Below are positions 1 through 5,167 of a stretch of DNA of 9,464 nt, piece after piece. The notes beneath the pieces are model-generated. The model had not been told where the DNA came from. It worked only from the letters and a program-made list of their open reading frames with translations, and made no database searches. The position numbers and the translations under genes were made by a program. The DNA comes from Nitrospirae bacterium GWC2_56_14 (lineage in GTDB: Bacteria; Nitrospirota; UBA9217), in assembly GCA_001803705.1 (NCBI GenBank), contig MHDY01000105.1:1-9464 (forward strand), written 5' to 3'. The stretch's first letter is position 1, and every line of letters begins with the position of its first letter.

Positions 1-106
1 GTTGGATTCGCTTTTCTGACGAGTACGCTCGACTACGTAGCGTACGACAAGAGGTTGGATTCGCTTTTCTGACGAGTACGCTCGACTACGTAGCGTACGA
101 CAAGAG
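1..106. repeat. 53-bp perfect tandem duplication at window edge
   Basis: Bases 1-53 and 54-106 are identical. Each copy contains a short inverted repeat, GTACGCT (23-29) and AGCGTAC (39-45) in the first copy, around a 9-nt loop. The unit is not a multiple of three, so a coding frame passing through both copies shifts between them. Only the second copy is in the frame of the downstream ORF. Its position exactly at the start of the window suggests a contig-end assembly artefact (a repeated k-mer), although a real duplication cannot be excluded. Confidence 0.9.
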
Positions 107-971
107 GACGCGATGGTTCAAGCGCCTCAGAGTCTGGCTCTACTGTGTCGCGGGCCTCTTCCTGGTTGCTGGTCTCGCGGTCACCGTAGGCGACGACATT
201 GCTAGAAGAGAAGAGATTGCCGCGCTAAGATTGGAGCTGAATCGTGGCTTGCATCGTATTGAGGATGTTGGAATAGAGTTTGTATTCTTACTGCCAATGG
301 ATCGCCCTGCTCACTCCGGTATAACCAAGTACACTAAACGGGTTTTACCCATTCTTCACTCGTGGGCTTCAGGTCTGCCCTCCCAAGAGCCAACCACATG
401 GGGTCCAATGAGTATGCCATTTATTTCTAAGTCCCCCTTGTCTCCTGACCTCGAAACGGAACGCGTGGCATACACCTTTCTATCACATGTATGTATCGGT
501 CTTGAAATATTTGCGGACTCTGCTAAAGCGGACACATTCATTCCTGTGGCAGGGCATTCGCAAGGGGCGGGTGACCTAGTGTTCTTACTGTCTCGGTCAG
601 CTGGCCAGACAGAAAAGAACGATGTGTTTCTCGGTATTGATATTAGCAAGCACAGATTCTCGCTGAACGGAGTGAATGCAAAGACAGGTCCTTCCCAAAG
701 GAGTACCGGAAGAATCGTGTCTGTTCCGGACCTTGCTGGGGCAACTGCCGTCATGTATTTCTGCCCTAGAGGTTATCGGAACGAGGCAGAAAACCGCGAG
801 TTCTTATCTATAGTGAATGAGCTTCAAGTGGTTATCTTTGGCCTTAATTTCTCGGGCGGACGAAAAGTGTACCTCCGGCCAGAAAGACAAATGAATAAAT
901 ATGGCGAATGGGTCTACATCTTAAAATTCCCCAAGACGGCCAAGGAAGTCGAAGCCCTGATTCAAAAATGA
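3..971 (+). CDS. Hypothetical membrane-anchored protein, 5' partial
   Basis: I do not recognise this protein. The frame ending at 971 is open to the left window edge, and no in-frame ATG precedes the gene body. A TTG at 231 could serve as a start, but it would cut off a convincing N-terminus. Codons from about 108 read RTRWFKRLRVW-like basic residues, then one hydrophobic segment (about 132-191) and a charged, helix-prone stretch (IARREEIAALRLELN). This predicts a single membrane anchor with the soluble part outside the cytoplasm. The ~240-residue remainder has a GHSQG pentapeptide (552-566) after a hydrophobic strand, resembling an alpha/beta-hydrolase nucleophile elbow. I cannot place the acid or histidine of a triad. 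Residues encoded before base 54 are probably spurious because of the 53-bp duplication. It is followed by an attC-like sequence and may be a cassette gene. The frame is well supported; the function is unknown. Confidence 0.6.
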   Translation, partial: WIRFSDEYARLRSVRQEVGFAFLTSTLDYVAYDKRTRWFKRLRVWLYCVAGLFLVAGLAVTVGDDIARREEIAALRLELNRGLHRIEDVGIEFVFLLPMDRPAHSGITKYTKRVLPILHSWASGLPSQEPTTWGPMSMPFISKSPLSPDLETERVAYTFLSHVCIGLEIFADSAKADTFIPVAGHSQGAGDLVFLLSRSAGQTEKNDVFLGIDISKHRFSLNGVNAKTGPSQRSTGRIVSVPDLAGATAVMYFCPRGYRNEAENREFLSIVNELQVVIFGLNFSGGRKVYLRPERQMNKYGEWVYILKFPKTAKEVEALIQK

Positions 972-1050
972 GCGTCTCCTTAACGCCGTGAACAGTTAGG
1001 AAAACCGGGGTCGAACTCGAATAAACCTAAGTCCTACTGGCCAAATCCTG

Positions 1051-1108
1051 GCCTAACATTGGGCTGTAGCCGACGTCATACAACCTCCGCTCCTACGTCG
1101 CTCCGGCT
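1051..1108 (+). mobile_element. Degenerate integron attC-like half-site
   Basis: GCCTAAC (1051-1057) matches the attC R'' consensus RYYYAAC. It is followed by GGGCTGTAGCCGACGT, which resembles an attC L'' box. AGC-CGACGT (1068-1076) can pair with ACGTCG (1095-1100) and GGCT (1105-1108) across a short loop, leaving an unpaired CTCCG. The matching core site GTTRRRY expected just after the L' box is missing, and the sequence runs into another repeat. It could be a truncated attC after the orphan ORF, or a chance resemblance. Confidence 0.3.
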
Positions 1109-1126
1109 TCAAAGGAAAAGTCAAAG

Positions 1127-1176
1127 GGGTCAAATCTTCATTGTTGACAAGTATGTAACGAATAAAGATTTGACCC
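1127..1176. repeat. 12-bp inverted repeat, GGGTCAAATCTT / AAGATTTGACCC
   Basis: The perfect arms are at 1127-1138 and 1165-1176, separated by 26 bp that include TTGACA-like sequence. From memory, the AAAGATTTGACCC motif is common at the ends of or beside IS200-like REP-associated transposase genes and as stand-alone copies in environmental bacterial genomes. No transposase gene is left here, so this is probably a solo end or a small non-autonomous element. The palindrome is certain; its mobile origin is inferred. Confidence 0.6.
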
Positions 1177-1424
1177 TCGAATTCTATCATCATTCTTGCT
1201 AAACTGGTAAAGAACGGAAATCCAAACAACCCATGATCTATCAGGAGATCTGGCAAACAGGACATGACAATGGACTCACCTCCCTAGGACAAAATGAAGG
1301 TCTCACAAGGGGGCGGAGGATATCGTTGAGATAAAATCTACGCTTGATTACGCTGTAAAAACAACATAGGTGACGTTGATACCTGACGTGCATTTATCGG
1401 AACGATGACTCTAACCAGTTCGCA

Positions 1425-1453
1425 GGTCGGGTAGAGCGGCGCGAAACCCGACA
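1425..1453. repeat. REP-like palindrome, GTCGGGT / ACCCGAC
   Basis: GTCGGGT (1426-1432) and ACCCGAC (1446-1452) form a perfect 7-bp stem around a 13-nt GC-rich loop, bordered by AGG and AGG. The GTCGGGTT...AACCCGAC pattern is a common repetitive extragenic palindrome type in proteobacterial genomes (recalled, not searched). It lies about 75 bp before the toxin-antitoxin promoter. It could also act as an RNA hairpin, but no U-tract follows. Confidence 0.5.
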
Positions 1454-1526
1454 GGTTTAATCGTTGCAAATTTATCCCGGCATCGAATCGTGAACACTGA
1501 AAGGATTGGGAAAGCCCGTCGCATTA

Positions 1527-1555
1527 TTGACACAAATATTGCCAAGTGATATAGT
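1527..1555 (+). promoter_or_regulatory. Sigma-70 promoter of toxin-antitoxin operon
   Basis: TTGACA (1527-1532) is a perfect -35 hexamer. A 17-bp spacer follows, then TATAGT (1550-1555), one mismatch from the -10 consensus. The predicted start of transcription is near 1562, leaving about 37 nt before the antitoxin ATG at 1599. A Shine-Dalgarno AGGTGAG lies 8 nt before that ATG. Confidence 0.75.
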
Positions 1556-1574
1556 GTTGATAGGTAAAACTATA
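1550..1574. promoter_or_regulatory. Candidate autoregulatory operator (TATAGT / ACTATA)
   Basis: TATAGT, which is also the -10 hexamer, is repeated inverted as ACTATA (1569-1574) after 13 bp. An antitoxin or toxin-antitoxin complex bound here would block the promoter, as is usual for type II modules. The 6-bp arms are AT-rich and could arise by chance. Confidence 0.3.
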
Positions 1575-1598
1575 GAGAAAATGAGGTGAGATTTAATC

Positions 1599-1823
1599 AT
1601 GACGACCGCTACTCAATCGATTCTCAAACTGGCTCTAAATCTAAACCCGGTGGAACGGGCGGAATTGATCGAAGAACTTTTTCACAGTTTTGACAAGGCT
1701 CATGACGATAAAATCGATAGCCTCTGGGCTGACGAGTCGGAGTCGCGCATCGACGCATATGATGCGGGAAAAATCACCTCAGATTCCGCAAAGGCTGTTT
1801 TTGAGCGGATCAATAAACGATGA
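1599..1823 (+). CDS. Antitoxin, putative addiction module component family
   Basis: This 74-residue protein matches the small antitoxins annotated as putative addiction module component (PF09720/TIGR02574). The N-terminal helix carries the LNPVERAELIEELFHSF signature (about residues 14-30). After a linker, W-x-DESESRIDAYDAGKI and a closing AVFERI segment match the family's W-x-x-E-x-x-R-x-x-x-Y-x-x-G pattern. In such modules the antitoxin binds and neutralises the partner RelE/ParE-like toxin, and the complex often represses its own promoter. The start has a good Shine-Dalgarno (AGGTGAG, 8-nt spacing) under a strong promoter. The stop overlaps the toxin start by 4 bp (ATGA), indicating translational coupling. 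Length is normal for the family and no damage is visible. Confidence 0.88.
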   Translation: MTTATQSILKLALNLNPVERAELIEELFHSFDKAHDDKIDSLWADESESRIDAYDAGKITSDSAKAVFERINKR

Positions 1824-2110
1824 ACGTCAGCATCCTATCGTGTGCTGAGCAGGAACTTGCCGATGCCGTTGACTACTATAACAATCAATGCCCCGGTCTC
1901 GGATTTGAATTTGCAGCAGAAGTGAAGAGTACCCTTACCCGCATTATCTCCTTCCCGGAAGCCTGGCCTCACCTTTCCCAACGCTCAAGACGCTGTATGA
2001 CTAACAGGTTCCCCTACGGCGTCTTATACCAGATACGAGCCGATCATATTCTTGTTACCGCGATAATGCATTTAAAGCGTGACCCGCAGAAGTGGCAAGA
2101 CCGGACCTGA
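1820..2110 (+). CDS. RelE/ParE family type II toxin
   Basis: This 96-residue protein has the RelE/ParE toxin pattern. An N-terminal strand (VSILSCAEQELADAVDYY) leads to PGLGFEFAAEVKSTLTRI, the GLG-F-EV segment typical of the ParE-like subgroup. Then come FPEAWPHLSQRSRRCMTNRFPYGVLYQI and the C-terminal HLKRDPQKWQDR block, equivalent to the H-x-x-R-x-P-x-Y-W motif. The family comprises mRNA-cleaving (RelE) and gyrase-poisoning (ParE) members, and sequence alone does not say which applies here. It starts inside the antitoxin stop codon, so the two are translated together. The frame is intact and full length, so the module looks functional. bioD starts 56 bp downstream and may receive read-through transcription. 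Confidence 0.88.
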   Translation: MNVSILSCAEQELADAVDYYNNQCPGLGFEFAAEVKSTLTRIISFPEAWPHLSQRSRRCMTNRFPYGVLYQIRADHILVTAIMHLKRDPQKWQDRT

Positions 2111-2166
2111 CGACGTTCTAACACGGAATCATGATTTCGATTGATTATCCTCAGGAAATTACGCTA

Positions 2167-2862
2167 ATGATTAAAGGCTTATTTATTACTGGAACCGACA
2201 CGGGCGTAGGGAAGACCTATGTCGCCGCCGGTATTGCAAAGGCCCTTCGCTCGGCAAAGATCGATGTGGGCGTCATGAAACCTGTGGAAACGGGCTGCAG
2301 GCCACGTTCAGGCAAGCTCATACCACGCGACGCCGAAGCACTCATCCGGGCAGCCGCAGTTCGCGATCCGCTGTCACTGGTCAATCCCTATCGTTTCCAG
2401 GCTCCTGTCGCACCCTCTGTAGCTGCACAGATTGAACGGAAAACGATCAACCCCGGGAAGATACTCCGGTCCTTCAAAACGCTGTCGCAGAGGCATCGGT
2501 TCATGATCGTTGAAGGGGCAGGGGGGATCATGGTGCCGCTTGCGCAGGGCTATCTCTTTCTCGACCTTGCCGAAGCTTTGGGCCTGCCGGTATTGATCGT
2601 CGCCCGGCCGGGACTCGGCACGATCAACCACACGCTCCTGACGATCGATGCGCTTCGCTCCCGGAGAATGATGATCGCCGGCATCGTCATCAACGACGGG
2701 CAGGGCGGGCAGCAGGGATTGGCCGAAGCCACCAGTCCTGCGGTCATCGAGGAACTTTCCGGCGTGCCGATCATCGGAACCATAGGGCATCGGAGTCGGG
2801 CATTTGGCGAGCTGGTTGAACATCTTAAGATTCAGGTGAATAGGCTGAAGGTTGAAGACTGA
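2167..2862 (+). CDS. bioD: ATP-dependent dethiobiotin synthetase BioD
   Basis: BioD closes the ureido ring of dethiobiotin from 7,8-diaminopelargonic acid, CO2 and ATP, the penultimate step of biotin synthesis, in the cytoplasm. The 231-residue product has the P-loop GTDTGVGKT (residues 9-17), the KPVETG motif with the substrate lysine, RDAEAL with a metal-binding aspartate, the VEGAGG glutamate loop, and LGTINHTLLT. A later GIVINDG matches the nucleotide-base binding Asn-Asp. I chose ATG 2167 over the in-frame ATG at 2131. It has AGGAA about 9 nt upstream, and family proteins begin right before the P-loop; the longer form would add 12 unrelated residues. No other biotin genes are present, so the remaining steps must be encoded elsewhere or substrate is imported. 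The last codons and stop are made of a heptamer repeat (2842-2862), so the C-terminal RLKVED is probably not conserved. Confidence 0.93.
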   Translation: MIKGLFITGTDTGVGKTYVAAGIAKALRSAKIDVGVMKPVETGCRPRSGKLIPRDAEALIRAAAVRDPLSLVNPYRFQAPVAPSVAAQIERKTINPGKILRSFKTLSQRHRFMIVEGAGGIMVPLAQGYLFLDLAEALGLPVLIVARPGLGTINHTLLTIDALRSRRMMIAGIVINDGQGGQQGLAEATSPAVIEELSGVPIIGTIGHRSRAFGELVEHLKIQVNRLKVED

Positions 2863-2961
2863 AGGTAACGATAATCGAGTCCAGTCACAACAGTAATCGA
2901 TCGTTAAAAACCAGATATTTATTTTTCCACCTTCAGCCTTCAGTCTAACAACCTTCAACCT
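2842..2961. repeat. Inverted heptamer repeat, possible bioD terminator
   Basis: Three tandem heptamers, AGGCTGA, AGGTTGA and AGACTGA (2842-2862), form the end of bioD including its TGA stop, followed by AGGT. Opposite-strand copies lie at 2929-2961: TCAGCCT (2934-2940), TCAGTCT (2941-2947) and TCAACCT (2955-2961). The longest perfect match pairs AGGCTGAAGGT (2842-2852) with ACCTTCAGCCT (2929-2939), an 11-bp stem with a 76-bp loop. Alternative pairings such as 2856-2864 with 2939-2947 are also possible. The arrangement could fold in RNA and attenuate read-through into the tetR operon. No classic short-loop hairpin with a U-tract is seen. Confidence 0.65.
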
Positions 2962-3004
2962 GATTACCCGGTAATCCTCCCACCATTCCTCCCGCAAATT
3001 CAAC

Positions 3005-3033
3005 TTGACAACAAATCGTCTCCCTAGTATCAT
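3005..3033 (+). promoter_or_regulatory. Sigma-70 promoter of tetR-efflux operon
   Basis: TTGACA (3005-3010), a 17-bp spacer and TATCAT (3028-3033) make a near-consensus promoter. Predicted transcription starts near 3040, about 32 nt before the TetR ATG. The regulator and pump genes follow on the same strand with short gaps, so this promoter probably drives the whole operon. Confidence 0.7.
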
Positions 3034-3044
3034 GCGGCTTCATT

Positions 3045-3066
3045 TAATTAAGCAGTTAGTTAATTA
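3045..3066. promoter_or_regulatory. Candidate TetR operator, TAATTAA-N8-TTAATTA
   Basis: A perfect inverted repeat, TAATTAA (3045-3051) and TTAATTA (3060-3066), with an 8-bp spacer, lies just downstream of the -10 box and directly before the repressor gene. Its total span of 22 bp and its position over the early transcribed region fit a TetR-family autoregulatory operator. AT-rich palindromes arise easily by chance, so this is a candidate only. Confidence 0.45.
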
Positions 3067-3071
3067 TTGCC

Positions 3072-3734
3072 ATGTTGAAAAAAACACCCTTAAAGAAGAA
3101 AACAGCAGGCCGTCGCCCGGCATCAAAACAGGCCGCGTGCTGCACACGCTCATCGATCATCGCCGCGGCCCGCACGCTCTTTGCCGAACGCGGCCTCGAG
3201 GGAACCTCGGTCCGCGAAGTTGCCGAAGCCGCCAACGTGAACAACGCCATGATCTATTATCATTTTACGGACAAGGTCGAGATGTATCGCGCGGTCCTGG
3301 CGGACTCCTTTGCCGAGTTCGACCACATCTGGGAACATGCCATCTTTAAAAGCCAGGCTTCGGCGCGCGAAAAGATACAGCAGTATGTAGAAGAATTGAT
3401 CGGTTTCCAGCACAACAATGAAGAGATCCGCCGGATACTCTCCATGGAATTCGCCTGCTGCGGCAAAAATCTCAAATGGCTTGCAGATAACTTTTTCCAC
3501 CGCAGCCACGAAAGACTGGCAGCGATCATAAAAGAGGGCATAAAAAAAGGCGAGTTGAAAAAGGTCGACCCGTCTGTGGCTATTTCTGCCCTGGTGGGCA
3601 TGGTCATTCACAGCTTTATCACCCGACCCATTGCGGAACATGTTATCGGAAAAAAACTAGACCTTTCTCCCGCTCACTTCGGCGCTTTTGTGACCGGTGT
3701 CTTCTTTGACGGGTTGGGGCAGAATAAAAAGTAA
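3072..3734 (+). CDS. TetR/AcrR family transcriptional repressor
   Basis: This 220-residue protein has a lysine-rich leader (residues 1-20), then the TetR DNA-binding domain (about 26-76). The pattern is RSSIIAAARTLFAERG, TSVREVAEAANVNNAMIYYHF with the helix-turn-helix at about 45-64, and the closing DKVEMYRAVL. The remainder is the helical ligand-binding and dimerisation domain, with no motif that names the ligand. It is the first gene of an operon with an outer membrane factor (39 bp downstream) and an RND pump. By the usual logic it represses that pump and is released by a pump substrate. The start at 3072 has only a poor Shine-Dalgarno (none clearly visible in TTAATTATTGCC), so expression may be low. 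An inverted repeat at 3045-3066 is a plausible operator. Confidence 0.9.
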   Translation: MLKKTPLKKKTAGRRPASKQAACCTRSSIIAAARTLFAERGLEGTSVREVAEAANVNNAMIYYHFTDKVEMYRAVLADSFAEFDHIWEHAIFKSQASAREKIQQYVEELIGFQHNNEEIRRILSMEFACCGKNLKWLADNFFHRSHERLAAIIKEGIKKGELKKVDPSVAISALVGMVIHSFITRPIAEHVIGKKLDLSPAHFGAFVTGVFFDGLGQNKK

Positions 3735-3773
3735 CTGCTGGTTCAGATACTCTCGAAAAAAGGATATCCTGCT

Positions 3774-5078
3774 ATGAATAAGTTACGAACCACCATAATC
3801 ATCGCGATCTTATTGAGCTATTCCGTGACCTCATACGCCGCCGATACGGTCTACACGATCGAGGACGCATACCAGGCAGCCCTGGGCTCGAACGAACTGG
3901 TAAAGATCGCCGAGGAAGGTCTCCTGCAGTCGGATAGCCGTGTCGACCAGGCCTGGACCTACCTTTATCCACGCCTTGTAGCGACGTCTAACTATACGGT
4001 CTACAACGATACGCTTCCCAAGACCCTTTCTGCCGGCGGAGGGTCCTATTTTCAGCCTACGGAGCAGTTCAAAGCAGCGCTCATTCTGACCCAGCCGCTG
4101 TATACGGGCGGCAGGACCTTCGCGGCCCTGCGCACCGCGCAAATTATGAAGGACACCAGCACAAGCAGCCTGTCCGTGGCGAAACAGGACGTCCTCCTGA
4201 AGGTCTCCGAGGCCTATTACGGTGTGCTCAAGGCCCAGAAGGCGGTCATCATCAGTCAGCAGTCTCTTGAGCGCATGGAGCGCAGCAGAGCGGTTACCGA
4301 GCGTGTTGCAGCAACGCGCAGCACCAAAGCCAATAATTCGGCGCTCCTCCGCGTGAATATGCTGGTGAGCCAGGCGCGGATCAATCTTATCCGCGCCCAG
4401 GACGGCATCAGGGTGGCGAAGGATAAACTGAACCTTTTTACCAAGCTGCCCCCCGATGCGGTGGTTGCGGAACCCCTGCCTGCGGACCAGCCCGCGGCAA
4501 GCCTTGACGAGCTTAAGGCCTCTGCTCTGAAGAACCGGGACGACTACGCAGCTTCGAACCAGAACAAGGGCATTGCAGCTGAGTATGTTACGATCATAAA
4601 GGGCGCTCACTATCCGCAGCTCTATGCAGAAGCGGGCCTTCAGTATACCAGTTCACACCCGGACACGCTCATGGATGCAACAACCTATTACGGAGGCCTT
4701 CGGTTGACGATACCGCTCTTCGAAGGCGGACTGATGAAGGCCGAGGTGTCCGAAGCGCGGTCCAAAGTGCGTCAGGCGGAGCTTTCCACGGACTTTCTTC
4801 GCAAGTCCATTGAATCCGAGGTGCTGGCGGCATATGTGAGCCTCCAGACGGTCTCTTCCGTTCTGGAAGCAGCGAAACTGCAGATGGAATATGCCAAAAG
4901 CAATTTTACCGCTGTTGAAGGGCTCTATTCCGAAGGACTGGTGTCAAGCCTGTCGCTCATCGATGCAGAACAGGGGTTGAGCATGGCTGAGCTGGAGGTG
5001 ATGAACGCCGCCTATGACCGGCAGCTCGCCATCCTGCGGCTGAAGAAAAGCATTGGTACGCTCGGCAAAGAAGCCTGA
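3774..5078 (+). CDS. TolC-like outer membrane efflux protein
   Basis: This 434-residue protein has a signal peptide (residues 1-22, hydrophobic IIIAILLSYSVTS, predicted cleavage after SYA). Two outer-membrane-efflux-protein repeats (PF02321 type) follow. The first starts at YTIEDAYQAALGSN and runs through long amphipathic helices; the second starts near SLDELKASALKNRDD. Each has a beta segment (YPRLVATSNYTVYND, and YPQLYAEAGLQYTSS) and a loop matching the family's L-x-x-PLY/F-x-GG (TQPLYTGGRTF, TIPLFEGGLMKAEV). It should trimerise into an outer membrane channel with a periplasmic tunnel and act as the exit duct of the RND pump encoded next. AGGA (3761-3764) lies 9 nt before the ATG, inside the perfect palindrome AGGATATCCT. 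Length is typical and the frame is intact. Which substrates it passes cannot be told. Confidence 0.92.
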   Translation: MNKLRTTIIIAILLSYSVTSYAADTVYTIEDAYQAALGSNELVKIAEEGLLQSDSRVDQAWTYLYPRLVATSNYTVYNDTLPKTLSAGGGSYFQPTEQFKAALILTQPLYTGGRTFAALRTAQIMKDTSTSSLSVAKQDVLLKVSEAYYGVLKAQKAVIISQQSLERMERSRAVTERVAATRSTKANNSALLRVNMLVSQARINLIRAQDGIRVAKDKLNLFTKLPPDAVVAEPLPADQPAASLDELKASALKNRDDYAASNQNKGIAAEYVTIIKGAHYPQLYAEAGLQYTSSHPDTLMDATTYYGGLRLTIPLFEGGLMKAEVSEARSKVRQAELSTDFLRKSIESEVLAAYVSLQTVSSVLEAAKLQMEYAKSNFTAVEGLYSEGLVSSLSLIDAEQGLSMAELEVMNAAYDRQLAILRLKKSIGTLGKEA

Positions 5079-5167
5079 AGACACCAAGGCAAGAGTTAAG
5101 AAGGTAAGAGGATGCAAGGTGAGAAGGTGATCCTACCGTCTCATCATTCAACAATGAAAGGCTAGCC
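5079..5167. other. Purine-rich spacer where an adaptor gene is expected
   Basis: These 89 bp between the outer membrane factor and the RND gene contain imperfect AAGGTRAGA-like iterations (about 5086-5130) and no ORF. AAAGG (5157-5161) serves as the Shine-Dalgarno of the RND gene, 6 nt before its ATG. In comparable operons a periplasmic adaptor gene of about 1 kb often sits at this position. No remnant of one is recognisable here. Confidence 0.5.

Larger units (their letters stand above)
972..1598. other. 627-bp gene-free region with mobile-element scars
   Basis: No convincing coding region lies here on either strand. The only open frame, on the minus strand (1053-1265), overlaps palindromes and shows no recognisable domain. 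The stretch contains an attC-like half-site (1051-1108), an inverted repeat with GGGTCAAATCTT arms (1127-1176), a REP-like palindrome (1425-1453), and the promoter of the toxin-antitoxin module (1527-1555). I see nothing recognisable between about 1180 and 1420. Confidence 0.6.

Noticed and set aside
113..206. ATG at 113 as start of the first gene
   Set aside because: It is in a different frame from the long ORF and reaches a TAG after about 30 codons. The long frame instead reads a clear membrane anchor through this stretch.
995..1057. GTTAGG...CCTAAC pair as a complete attC site
   Set aside because: The order is reversed: attC needs RYYYAAC on the left and GTTRRRY on the right. Only the half-site reading to the right of 1051 is plausible.
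1053..1265. Minus-strand 70-residue open frame
   Set aside because: It covers the attC-like site and the GGGTCAAATCTT palindrome, ends in low-quality sequence and has no recognisable domain or ribosome site. The NNEDLTP part is simply a translation of the repeat.
2374..3033. 219-residue minus-strand frame opposite bioD
   Set aside because: It is antisense to a strongly supported BioD and the protein shows no family pattern.
3761..3770. AGGATATCCT palindrome as an operator
   Set aside because: It is short and doubles as the ribosome binding site of the outer membrane factor. Nothing else supports a regulatory role.
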